Source: Chloroflexota bacterium
Lineage (GTDB): Bacteria > Chloroflexota > Dehalococcoidia > Lucifugimonadales > UBA3495
DNA length: 54,753 nt
Direction: 5' to 3'
Assembly: GCA_026710825.1 (NCBI GenBank)
Contig: JAPOQH010000066.1
Location: forward strand, 1 to 54,753
Shown one piece after another: positions 45,530-53,298 of this stretch (within the stretch, counting starts at the first letter, position 1; each line of letters opens with the position of its first letter). A program made the position numbers and the translations under genes. Under the pieces are notes generated by a model. The model had not been told where the DNA came from. It saw only the letters and a program-made list of their open reading frames with translations, and made no database searches.

Positions 45530-45838
45530 CTATGCCTCGACCCGCTCCCGAGCAGCGAGCCAACTGGCAAAGGATGTTTCGCTTTCACCGGACCCGCGAC
45601 CGGCCACCAGCCCGGCCACGCTGATGTCTTCGTCGACTTGTTCCCAATGAATTCCGCGGCCGTCGTCTATCAGCATCCAGTCCCCGCGTTCTTCGTGAGT
45701 GGCGTGAAGCAGTCTGGGAAACCAATCGAAGGGAATGTGCAGAACATTACCGCCGCTGCATTTCACAACGAACTCAATCTCGTCAATCACAATGTCCACC
45801 GCCTTACACTCCGACGATTCAGACGTTGAAAAACTCAT
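45530..45838 (-). CDS. DUF2442 protein (putative antitoxin-like partner)
   Basis: The protein has 102 residues from the ATG at 45838. It matches DUF2442: VDIVIDEIEFVVKCSGG, then LHIPFDWFPRLLHA and WMLIDDGRGIHWEQVDEDISV, ending in an LLAR-like tail. It overlaps the end of the DUF4160 frame by 20 nt. DUF4160/DUF2442 pairs recur in bacterial genomes and are suspected toxin-antitoxin modules. It inserts between argJ and argB. Confidence 0.75.
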   Translation of the reverse strand: MSFSTSESSECKAVDIVIDEIEFVVKCSGGNVLHIPFDWFPRLLHATHEERGDWMLIDDGRGIHWEQVDEDISVAGLVAGRGSGESETSFASWLAARERVEA

Positions 45839-46050
45839 TCCATCGCTCCAGAACAAACGCTTCGTGATCTTCTACCATGACTCGGATGCGATTGATTTCG
45901 TGCCGGGGCATACTACCTGTTTGGGCTAATCTCAACGGGCGCAACCAGAACTTTGCGACTCTCCGGTCTCGTCGAACGTGGACGTGCGTTGGCTCGTTAC
46001 CCCCGTTTGCATAAAAAACGATACGGTCCCTCGCGTAGGACTTCAGGCAT
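45819..46050 (-). pseudogene. DUF4160 protein with a +1 shift in a T6 run
   Basis: From the ATG at 46050 the frame reads MPEVLREGPYRFL, the normal DUF4160 start. It then leaves the family frame at six T (46013-46018, A on the plus strand). The +1-corrected frame continues YANGGNEPTHVHVRRD, AKFWLRPLRLAQTGSM, then EINRIRVMVEDHEA and WNEFFNV and stops at 45819. With five T the protein is 76 residues, a normal length. In family members PHVHV-like residues lie at the centre of the fold. Decay, phase variation or a read error are all possible. Confidence 0.75.
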
Positions 46051-46093
46051 TATATCCGCGCTGGAGCCGATTGGCGGTATGGACGAATACTGT

Positions 46094-47320
46094 TTACGTC
46101 GTATACGCGCTGTTGATGATCACGTAGTCCTCGGTCAGGTCGCACCCGTACGCCGTCGCCGCCCCGTCCGCCAGGTTCAGGCTCACTCGGAAGTCCACGT
46201 GCTCGCCCGACATCAGCGCCACCACGGCGTCCCGGTGGAACGGTATCGGCGTTCCGGCCTCCATGATGCAAACCCCGTTCACAAATAGGTCAACCTTTTC
46301 CTCGGTCGCTTCGGCCCCGCTGCGGCCCAACGCCATCATCAGCCGGCCCCAGTTGGGATCCGCGCCGTACACCGCGGACTTGACCAGGTTGCTGCCTGCG
46401 ATGGTCTTCGCCGCCAGTCGCGCGTCGGCAGCGTGTCGCGCCCCGTCCACCTGCACGGTGATTAGCCGCGTCGCCCCCTCGCCGTCCCGCGCCAGCATGG
46501 TGGTCAGGTTGGCTGCCACCTGGTGCAGCGCGGCCCGCAGGTTGTCGGCGTCCGGCGACCGCTCGTCGATCACCGGGTTTCCGGCCTGTCCATTCGCGAA
46601 CGCCAGGTACGTGTCGTTGGTGCTGCTGTCGCCGTCCACCGTCAGCATGTTGAAGGTCTCGTCGGCAACTGCCTTGACCGTCTGTTGCAGGAACCCGGGG
46701 TCAACCGCTGCGTCGGTGGCGGCAAACGTCAGCATCGTCGCCATGTTGGGGTGAATCATGCCCGAACCCTTGGCCACGCCGCCGACCGTGATGGTCTGCC
46801 CTGTGGACGCCACGAACGACACCGCAGTCTCCTTGGGATGCGTGTCCGTGGTCATCATGGCCCGCGCCATTTCCGCGCCGCCGTCCCCTTTCAGCTCAAT
46901 CTGGGTGAAGCCGGACCGGATCAACGACATCGGCAATTCCACGCCGATCACGCCCGTGCTGCACACCAGCACGTCCTCAGCCGTCAGCCCCAGCTTCGCG
47001 GCGGCCAGGCTCGTCATCTCCTCCGCGTCCTTGTACCCCTGCGCGCCCACGCACGTGTTGGCGATCCCCGCGTTGACGATCAGCGCGCGCCCGCATCCGG
47101 TGGCAACCCGCTCCCGGTCCAGGTCGACCGTTGCCGATCGTATCGCCGACGTGGTGAACACCCCGCCGATGGAGCACTCGGAATCGGACACCAGCATTGC
47201 CAGGTCCAGCTTGTCCTCGCCCCGGGTCTTCAACCCGATGAAACCCCCGCCAGCCGAAAAGCCTTGGGCCGACGTGACGGTGCCGTTGGAAATGGGTGTG
47301 ATCTCTGCGTTGGCAGGCAT
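46094..47320 (-). CDS. argJ: Bifunctional glutamate N-acetyltransferase / ornithine acetyltransferase
   Basis: The protein has 408 residues from the ATG at 47320 (CAGGAG upstream). The autoproteolysis site is MIHPNMATMLTF, where the Thr of ATML becomes the N-terminal nucleophile of the beta chain. GFSAGGGFIGLK, VCSTGVIG and SAVYGADPNWGR are all present. It transfers acetyl from acetylornithine to glutamate, recycling the acetyl group. argB is the next arginine gene on this strand. Confidence 0.93.
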   Translation of the reverse strand: MPANAEITPISNGTVTSAQGFSAGGGFIGLKTRGEDKLDLAMLVSDSECSIGGVFTTSAIRSATVDLDRERVATGCGRALIVNAGIANTCVGAQGYKDAEEMTSLAAAKLGLTAEDVLVCSTGVIGVELPMSLIRSGFTQIELKGDGGAEMARAMMTTDTHPKETAVSFVASTGQTITVGGVAKGSGMIHPNMATMLTFAATDAAVDPGFLQQTVKAVADETFNMLTVDGDSSTNDTYLAFANGQAGNPVIDERSPDADNLRAALHQVAANLTTMLARDGEGATRLITVQVDGARHAADARLAAKTIAGSNLVKSAVYGADPNWGRLMMALGRSGAEATEEKVDLFVNGVCIMEAGTPIPFHRDAVVALMSGEHVDFRVSLNLADGAATAYGCDLTEDYVIINSAYTT

Positions 47321-47404
47321 GTCAAACGCGCTCCTGGTAACCATGAATAAGCATCAAAAATGCCGCATAAATATACCACAGCGACGCCCGCTGCCATCAG
47401 GTGG

Positions 47405-47875
47405 TCAGCCGTTGCAAAGGTCGCCGCGCCGCAATAGGTCTCGATGTGTCCGGCGAAGGTCGTTGCGTTCAACGGTCGTATAAATCCGCCCCCTCGTGCC
47501 GGTTATGATTTCTCTGTTTTGGAAATCCTGTTGCAAAGCGTGGTCATTGGTGAATAGTAAACGAGCGCCGGTTACCTGCGCGAGTGCCAATACATGCTCG
47601 TCATTGGAATCGTTCAACCCCTCCCGCCGAATCCCGTCCTCCGCCTGTGCAATGGGTTCGTCAGGGATCCGCCTCGCGCGGTTCGCCAACAACCGCTCCC
47701 CGAAAAATCGACGAAAGGCCTCGCTACGGTTCAACTCTCGGAGCAGGTTGCCCCCAGCCACGATCGTACCGCCATTTGGCCGCATCAACCAGTCGTAGAA
47801 AAATCCCCCGGCTTCCGTCTGCCGGCTGGGATCGAATACCTCGTGACCGACATTCGCATCCACAATCGCACACAT
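47405..47875 (-). CDS. PIN-like domain protein coupled to an AAA ATPase
   Basis: The protein has 156 residues. The acidic positions of the PIN nuclease fold are visible: D7 in CAIVDANVG, a Glu after a central helix (LLRELNRSE), then NDEHVLALAQVTGARLLFTND with two late Asp. It starts immediately after the AAA stop (TAG followed by ATG, no gap), so the two are translated together. PIN proteins cut RNA. Coupled to an ATPase this suggests an inducible or activated effector. Confidence 0.75.
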   Translation of the reverse strand: MCAIVDANVGHEVFDPSRQTEAGGFFYDWLMRPNGGTIVAGGNLLRELNRSEAFRRFFGERLLANRARRIPDEPIAQAEDGIRREGLNDSNDEHVLALAQVTGARLLFTNDHALQQDFQNREIITGTRGRIYTTVERNDLRRTHRDLLRRGDLCNG

Positions 47876-49189
47876 CTACAAACCGATTGACCTGGTTAGC
47901 TCATCCGAAAAGAACTGTCGGTAACCGGCTGGTGCGCCATCAAGGTTTCCGTACGCGTCAATAGTGATCGAGTGAATCTTCACCGCCAAATCACCCGGCT
48001 CGAAGTACAGGATCGACACATCCTCCGGCCTCAGCCCCGTCGTCCCGTCCCGCACGTCCATCCGCACCCGGTCGATGATGTGATCGCTGTGCGTCTCAAT
48101 GATCAACTGCCGCCCGCCCGCAGCCACCTGGCAGAACAGCGTCCCCAGCGCCGCCTGCGCCTGCGGGTGCAGGTGAACCTCCGGCTGCTGCAGCAGGAAC
48201 ATCGTAGGCCCATCTGGTCGCAGCAACTCCGTCAAAACCGGCAACGCCTGGCTAACCCCATACCCCACATCAATCAGGTTCCGCCACGGCCCCTTGCGCG
48301 GTCGCGACTTCGGCCCGCTGTGCTTGCGCACCTGTATCTGAAAAGGGTCGCCATCAGAGTTGCCAAACGACCTGACCTGAATCTCATCGAACAACTCCGA
48401 TTCCGCGCCGGAATTTTCCAGCCCCTGCTTCAGCAACTGCCATTCGTCCGCGTTCCGTCGCGCCAAATTCGCCAGATAGCTGGGCACGTAGTCTCCTTCC
48501 CCATCCTGAGCTACCAACGCAGGGTCATAGGTACGGCGTGGTCGCGAACGGATTGCAGCGCTGGCGAAAGGTCGCCGATTGGACTCAGCGTAAATTTCCA
48601 GTGTACTTAATGCTGCTCGAACAGTCTCGCCGAAATCCTTGGGCATGTTGGCAATCGGGCGTTCTCCATAAAAGCCGAGCCGACGTGCTGGCATTAAGTC
48701 TCCGCCCAAAAACTCAATGGGCAAATTTGCCCACTCTTCAGGACCAACAAGCTGCCGCACACCTTCATGTGTCCGGTTTTGATCATCGTCCACCGCGTAC
48801 AATTCCAACCCGAACCCATCGCCCACGAAGCGGCGGCTAACAGGGTACGGGGCCGTCAATCGATTGGCGAAAGTCGCATCGAACGCCAGCTGCCACTGGT
48901 CTGCGTAGAATCCGATGCTACTCTCGAAGTTAGCTCGGAAATAGTCGGCTCTCGCACGTCTCCCACCAGGGTCATAAACAATATCGTCCCACGACCCCAA
49001 GTCATAAGGATGCTCCCGGAAATTCGGCACCACCTCCCGAAACGCCACATCCCACAACGCCCGTATCAAGGCCAAAAATGACGTCTTGCCCGTGCTGTTG
49101 GGACCCACCAAAAGCGTCAGGGGAGCCAGCCGCGCCGACTGCTCCTCGCTGCCGAAGCAACGGTAGTTTTTGAGCGTGATCCGGTCCAT
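47876..49189 (-). CDS. AAA15/DUF3696-type ATPase, OLD-like
   Basis: The protein has 437 residues. Walker A LLVGPNSTGKTSFL is near residue 27-40. The ABC-type signature region is GYGVSQALPVLTELL. Walker B is FLLQQPEVHLHPQAQAALG and the His-switch segment is IIETHSDHIIDRVR. The C terminus fits DUF3696 (GDLAVKIHSITIDAYGNL). The central part with the lid helices is intact, so the ATPase looks functional. Such SMC/OLD-like ATPases are often paired with a nuclease in phage defence; here the partner is a PIN protein. Confidence 0.82.
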   Translation of the reverse strand: MDRITLKNYRCFGSEEQSARLAPLTLLVGPNSTGKTSFLALIRALWDVAFREVVPNFREHPYDLGSWDDIVYDPGGRRARADYFRANFESSIGFYADQWQLAFDATFANRLTAPYPVSRRFVGDGFGLELYAVDDDQNRTHEGVRQLVGPEEWANLPIEFLGGDLMPARRLGFYGERPIANMPKDFGETVRAALSTLEIYAESNRRPFASAAIRSRPRRTYDPALVAQDGEGDYVPSYLANLARRNADEWQLLKQGLENSGAESELFDEIQVRSFGNSDGDPFQIQVRKHSGPKSRPRKGPWRNLIDVGYGVSQALPVLTELLRPDGPTMFLLQQPEVHLHPQAQAALGTLFCQVAAGGRQLIIETHSDHIIDRVRMDVRDGTTGLRPEDVSILYFEPGDLAVKIHSITIDAYGNLDGAPAGYRQFFSDELTRSIGL

Positions 49190-49216
49190 GGGGCTAGTGT
49201 AGCACCAACCCTGACG

Positions 49217-49678
49217 CTACCCCCGGTTCCGCCGCTCCTCGAAGTCCGCCGTGATCGCCAACTCCGCCCGCTTGCTGTGGATGGCGATGAACTGCTCCAG
49301 CCGCCGGATCTCAGCCTCGGTCTCGCCGGACATCGGCTGCCGGCCCGTCTGCTGCTTCAAGCGCGCCAACGCCTTGCGCGCTTCGTCCACCTGCTGCACC
49401 GATTCCAGCGCGGCCAGTTCGTCCTCCGCCGCCTGCTTGATGGTCAGCACCCGCCGCCGGTTGTCCTCGGCATCCCGCAGCCGTTCCTCCACCTCACCCA
49501 TCGCCGACAACGCCATGTCCAGCGGCGCACGTCCGTAGATGGTCTGGCGTGGCAGACGCCGCAACTGCGTCCGGAACTGCGCGATGGTCGCGTCCAGCTG
49601 CTCTTCCTTGTGTCGGATCTCCGCCAGCGACAGCCGCAACGCCGCCATCGCCTGCTGCAATTGTGAAACGGATGACAT
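49217..49678 (-). CDS. Coiled-coil hypothetical protein
   Basis: The protein has 153 residues and is almost entirely alpha-helical with long charged heptads: QLQQAMAALRLSLAEIRHKE, then MGEVEERLRDAEDNRRR. No signal or TM helix is present. It lies 27 nt upstream of the AAA-PIN pair on the same strand, so it may be co-transcribed and could be a third component. I do not recognise the family. Confidence 0.6.
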   Translation of the reverse strand: MSSVSQLQQAMAALRLSLAEIRHKEEQLDATIAQFRTQLRRLPRQTIYGRAPLDMALSAMGEVEERLRDAEDNRRRVLTIKQAAEDELAALESVQQVDEARKALARLKQQTGRQPMSGETEAEIRRLEQFIAIHSKRAELAITADFEERRNRG

Positions 49679-49692
49679 GGCCTTATATATGC

Positions 49693-49720
49693 GTAGGGGC
49701 GAATAATCATTCGCCCCTAC
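49693..49720. repeat. Palindrome GTAGGGGCGAATAA / TCATTCGCCCCTAC
   Basis: The full 28-bp copy has both termini intact. It ends 19 nt from the stop of the aminotransferase (minus strand) and so lies at its 3' end. Confidence 0.9.
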
Positions 49721-49738
49721 CGTTGGATTTTGGGTATT

Positions 49739-50854
49739 TTAGCCCTTGAAGCCGACTTTGGGTAGCACCCGTCCCAGGGCCTCCAGCACTTCGGCGATGT
49801 CGGACTTGTTCACCCAGCCCAGATGCCCGATGCGGAAGCAGTGCCCGGTCAGCTTGCCCTGGCCGCCGGCCAGCACCACGCCTTCCTCCTCGCGCATCAT
49901 CGCCATGAACCGGCCGCCGTCGATCTCCTCGGGCATCTTGATCGCCGTCACGGTGTTGGATGCGCGGGACTCGTCGTTCGCCAGCAGCGTCAGTCCCAAC
50001 GCCTTGACCCCGGCGCGCGTGTATTCGCCGATCTCCGCGTGCCGGTCGTACACCGACTCCAGGCCCTCGCCCAGGATCCGGTCCAGGCCCAGTCGCAGCC
50101 CGTACAGCAGCGCCACGTTGGGCGTCCACGGCGTCTGACCCCGCGACAGCGAACGCTCCGCCGCCATCAGGTCGAAGTAGAACTTCGGCATCTTGGCCTC
50201 TTGGTAGGCATCCCAACCGCGCTGGCTGATGCTGATGAACGCCAGCCCCGGCGGAATCATGAAGCCCTTCTGCGAGCCGGTCGCCACCAGGTCGCAGTCC
50301 CAGCCGTCCACCGGCAGCGGCAGGCAACCCAGGCTGCTCACCGCGTCCACCAGCAGCAGCTTGTCAAACTCGCCCTTGACCACTCGGGCAATCGACTCCA
50401 GGTCGTGCGTTACGCCCGTGGAGGTCTCGTTGTGCGTCACCAGCACGGCCTTGATCGACGGGTCCTTTTGCAGCTCGGCGCGAATCGCCTCGGCGTCGAT
50501 CGCGTCGCCCCACTCGAAATCCATCCGCAGCACGTCGGCCCCGTACGTCTCGGCGATCTGCACGAAACGGTCGCCGAACGCCCCGGCCGTGCACGCGATC
50601 ACCTTGTCGCCCGGCGAAAGCGTGTTCACCACCGCCGCTTCCCGCGCGCCGGTACCGCTCGCGGTGAGGATATACAGGTCGTCCGTGGTCATGAACACCT
50701 GCTTCAACCCCTCGGTCGTGGCCTCGATCAGCTCCTTGAACTCGGGCCCCCGGTGGTTGATCATGGGCAGCGACATCTCCTCGACTATGTCGTCGGGGAT
50801 CGGCGTCGGTCCGGGGGTTCGCAGGTTTTGAGCGGCAATCTTGGTCAACGTCAT
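49739..50854 (-). CDS. Class-V aminotransferase, alanine-glyoxylate type
   Basis: The protein has 371 residues from the ATG at 50854 (CAGGAG 10 nt upstream). NLRTPGPTPIPDDIVEEM is the typical start. The PLP Lys is in ATGSQKGFMIPPG and its Asp partner is in LLLVDAVSSLG. SVYDRHAEIGEYTRAGV and the C-terminal small domain follow. It probably transaminates glyoxylate or a related keto acid with alanine or serine. Alternatives within the fold (serine-pyruvate, phosphonopyruvate) cannot be excluded. Confidence 0.88.
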   Translation of the reverse strand: MTLTKIAAQNLRTPGPTPIPDDIVEEMSLPMINHRGPEFKELIEATTEGLKQVFMTTDDLYILTASGTGAREAAVVNTLSPGDKVIACTAGAFGDRFVQIAETYGADVLRMDFEWGDAIDAEAIRAELQKDPSIKAVLVTHNETSTGVTHDLESIARVVKGEFDKLLLVDAVSSLGCLPLPVDGWDCDLVATGSQKGFMIPPGLAFISISQRGWDAYQEAKMPKFYFDLMAAERSLSRGQTPWTPNVALLYGLRLGLDRILGEGLESVYDRHAEIGEYTRAGVKALGLTLLANDESRASNTVTAIKMPEEIDGGRFMAMMREEEGVVLAGGQGKLTGHCFRIGHLGWVNKSDIAEVLEALGRVLPKVGFKG

Positions 50855-51047
50855 CGGGAAATCTCCTGGGCCCACCTGGTGGGCTGGTCTGTACGATAAT
50901 GTGGCGCGTGGCCCGGTCATACATCACAAACGGCGTCGGATAGCAACGCCGCACGGCACACACGCGACGGTAATTATAGCAGGAATTACGAAATCTGTCG
51001 GGCCAACCTCGGCTTGACCCGCCGACGCCCGACCATAGCAACCCCCT

Positions 51048-51076
51048 CCGTCATTCCTGCGGAAGCAGGAATCCAG
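51048..51076. repeat. Intergenic repeat ATTCCTGC-GGAA-GCAGGAAT
   Basis: An 8-bp perfect stem with a 4-nt loop is flanked by CGTC and CCAG, the typical frame of the widespread CGTCATTCC...GGAATCCAG repeat class. It is in the 449-bp gap upstream of the aminotransferase, which otherwise contains only repeats. Confidence 0.75.
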
Positions 51077-51157
51077 AAGGCCTCACCAGTAACAATCGAG
51101 ACGGGGCGAAGCAGATACATTGAAAACGTTAATCAAAAGTAGAATCCGACGAGACAA

Positions 51158-51206
51158 CGTCCTGCCCATCCCGCCAATCCTGTGTATCCCGGTAACAACG
51201 TCCCCT
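51158..51206. repeat. CCAATCCTGTG(T/C)ATCCCGGTAA repeat, copy two
   Basis: The block runs CGTCCTGCCCATCCCGCC, then AATCCTGTGTATCCCGGTAA, then AACGTCCCCT. It matches 53251-53294 almost base for base over the second half. It lies about 100 bp upstream of the 51304 gene. Confidence 0.65.
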
Positions 51207-51303
51207 CACCACTCGAAACCGACCGCATCTGAACAATCGTTGTAGTAAATTACCACCAACCCACCAAGCGCAGCCCGCCTCACACCCAACCCGGAGCCAC
51301 GCC

Positions 51304-51864
51304 ATGACCACCGCACAGCCTCTCCCCCGAGGCGAAATCATCCAGCAGATGGACGGAACCTACGAACTGTTCCCCATTCCCACCGATCAGGACACCCTGT
51401 ACGGCATCCTCAACGATTGCCTCGCCGAGTGGGAAAACGTCCGCATCGGAATGCTCATCCCCGGCGCAGTCTGGGAGATCAAGCCCCCGCGCCAGCCTCG
51501 CATCGGCTTCCTCGACGGGTACTTCACCGTGGATTTCCAGGAGTGGCACCTCCACATCTGCATCGGCGAGCACAAGTCGGCCCCGCCCGAGGTCGCCCGC
51601 CTGCGCCGCACCGCCCGCGCCGAACTCTACCGACGCCTCAACCCGGACCACCAGCCAACCTCATGGGGACTCCGCCTGTTCAACGGCGGCGACCAACAGC
51701 AGATCACCGTCCTCCTGCCCAACCCCCACCTCGACGAGCACCAGAACTACGAACAGCAACCCCAGTGGCAACGTCTCTACCTCTGGGACCGCCTCCGCCA
51801 GAAATACCTCTCAACGAACGAAGACCCCACCGACCGCTCAGCCCCGGGGTTTTACCACGGGTGA
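51304..51864 (+). CDS. Hypothetical protein with a WHLHICIGEH motif
   Basis: The protein has 186 residues. The core reads DFQEWHLHICIGEHKSAPPE, with His-x-His and Cys/His that could bind metal, then an Arg-rich helix and NGGDQQQITVLLPNP. The C-terminal tail is charged (WQRLYLWDRLRQKYL). There is no signal peptide. GGAG lies upstream of the ATG. The family is not recognised. Confidence 0.55.
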   Translation: MTTAQPLPRGEIIQQMDGTYELFPIPTDQDTLYGILNDCLAEWENVRIGMLIPGAVWEIKPPRQPRIGFLDGYFTVDFQEWHLHICIGEHKSAPPEVARLRRTARAELYRRLNPDHQPTSWGLRLFNGGDQQQITVLLPNPHLDEHQNYEQQPQWQRLYLWDRLRQKYLSTNEDPTDRSAPGFYHG

Positions 51865-51990
51865 GAAACCGCGCTAGGTCGTTTCGTTCCTCCACAACAC
51901 CGTAAATAGGATCCCCACGACTATGACGTCAACACGCTCTTTTGGTCGGGCCAATTCGGGTTAGCGCACCTGATTGAGCATCGCAAGTCC

Positions 51991-52419
51991 TCAATTTAGT
52001 AGAAGCAAAATCGCCCCTCCGATAGCAGAACCTACTGCTCCTGCAACAATGGTGACCAGGATGGGCTGTATACGTTGTCGCCATACGTACATACGGTATC
52101 GGACGCGAGCCCACGTCCTGACGGTGTGATATCTCACTCTACCTACACCGAAATAGCGGGCTGCTCGGAATGGTTGTTCATACCTATCCAAGAACACCGC
52201 AGTCCAAGTTTCAGGCACTCCAAACATGCGCCATTGTTCATACGGCGTAAATTTCCACGGCCCGTCAGGCGAAATAAGCTGAGGTTCGTGCATTTCCGGG
52301 ATCCATTTCTTGGACCGATGTGCATGGAGTACACATCCCAAAATCAGGACATTGGACTCTTTTTCTACTTGTAACTTGCTCATCTCAACGAGTGTTGCCA
52401 ATTCAAGCCGATTGTTCAT
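51991..52419 (-). CDS. Hypothetical protein with a C-terminal TM helix
   Basis: The protein has 142 residues, with AGGAGAGG upstream of the ATG. The C-terminal TM helix (ILVTIVAGAVGSAIGGAILLLL) is preceded by an Arg-rich stretch (RTWARVRYRMYVWRQR), so it is probably tail-anchored. The N-terminal part has KEWIP-like and FTPYEQWRMFGVPETW segments. Codon use is AT-richer than that of nearby genes. No family assigned. Confidence 0.5.
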   Translation of the reverse strand: MNNRLELATLVEMSKLQVEKESNVLILGCVLHAHRSKKWIPEMHEPQLISPDGPWKFTPYEQWRMFGVPETWTAVFLDRYEQPFRAARYFGVGRVRYHTVRTWARVRYRMYVWRQRIQPILVTIVAGAVGSAIGGAILLLLN

Positions 52420-52811
52420 TCAGCCCTCTCCTCGTGGCAGCCTTCGCATCGCCCATCATCGTACAGGATAGCCGGCCTTCACACCTGTTTGCAGCAGTCC
52501 GCGCAGTAGTAATGCCTGCCGGCGACGGGACTTTGGCGCGACCCGCAATCAGCACCGCGTGAGCTATCTCCTCGGCGGTGGCGTCTATCCGCGGAGGCAA
52601 AGGGTTGGGTGGGCGCTCTCTGGGTTTTCTCTACCGAATCGGGAACCAATTGCCGACGTCCAAGACGTCTCAAATTTCGCATCACAACTCTAAGAGACTG
52701 TCCGTAGGTACCAAGAGGGCTAGGCAACTGCCCGCATCGCTTGCCTAGCCCTAGAAGGAATTGGGGATTTAGGGTTCGAAAGGTGATATCGAAACTCCAC
52801 GCCGCCTCCCA
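52420..52811. other. Mostly gene-free; remnant of a small PPRIDAT-type protein
   Basis: On the minus strand near 52479-52610 the frame reads LPPRIDATAEEIAHAVL, a motif seen in small uncharacterised proteins. A different frame ends RHYYCADCCKQV, which looks like the zinc-knuckle tail of the same kind of protein. The frames do not join cleanly and an upstream TAG lies in frame, so this is likely a frameshifted remnant. Nothing else is recognisable. Confidence 0.3.
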
Positions 52812-53135
52812 TCAATACGTAATCCCGCAAACTCGCTCCTCTTTCAGCCCATTGGCCCGGAAAGCCTCCCTGGCTTCTTCAAATGGAACGTAGTCGGTTG
52901 GGGTTAGGGTGATGCTGTCTTCTTCTCGCCGCACAACCATGAACCGTTCGCTTGGGAAGAGATCTGCCATGGAAGCAGGGACGGTGAAGCAGCGCGTGCT
53001 GGAGAGGTCAAAAGCGCGCGCGTTGAAGCAGACAATGGCGCGCATCAACTCGTCGGGACTGATGCCCAATTCTTGACTCCGGCCGACGACATGTTCCGCC
53101 GTCCAGTCAGGAATATCGATTTGAACCGATTTCAT
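52812..53135 (-). CDS. Small hypothetical, possible ribbon-helix-helix N terminus
   Basis: The protein has 107 residues. The start MKSVQIDIPDW followed by two helices (AEHVVGRSQELGI, SPDELMRAIVCF) resembles CopG/RHH antitoxins, but the rest (SITLTPTDYVPFEEAREAF) is unlike a simple antitoxin. No toxin-like neighbour follows. The call is tentative. Confidence 0.4.
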   Translation of the reverse strand: MKSVQIDIPDWTAEHVVGRSQELGISPDELMRAIVCFNARAFDLSSTRCFTVPASMADLFPSERFMVVRREEDSITLTPTDYVPFEEAREAFRANGLKEERVCGITY

Positions 53136-53250
53136 GAGGACTCGCCCCTAAACCTCTCAGATGTTTCGATTATAGAGCGACCAGGCCAGATCGCGAAACA
53201 ACATGCCCCGGTGTGTGCCTGGCCGCCCCCGACGTCAAAATCAGAAAAAC

Positions 53251-53294
53251 ATCCTGTCAATCCTGTGCATCCCGTAAATCCCGGTAAAACGTCC
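53251..53294. repeat. AATCCTGTGCATCCC / GTAAATCCCGGTAAA repeat
   Basis: The block starts ATCCTGTCAATCCTGTGCATCC, preceded by AAATCAGAAAA as at 5301. It ends 5 nt from the amidohydrolase stop. Copies or remnants are at 5301, 51158 and 54499. Confidence 0.65.
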
Positions 53295-53298
53295 CCCA

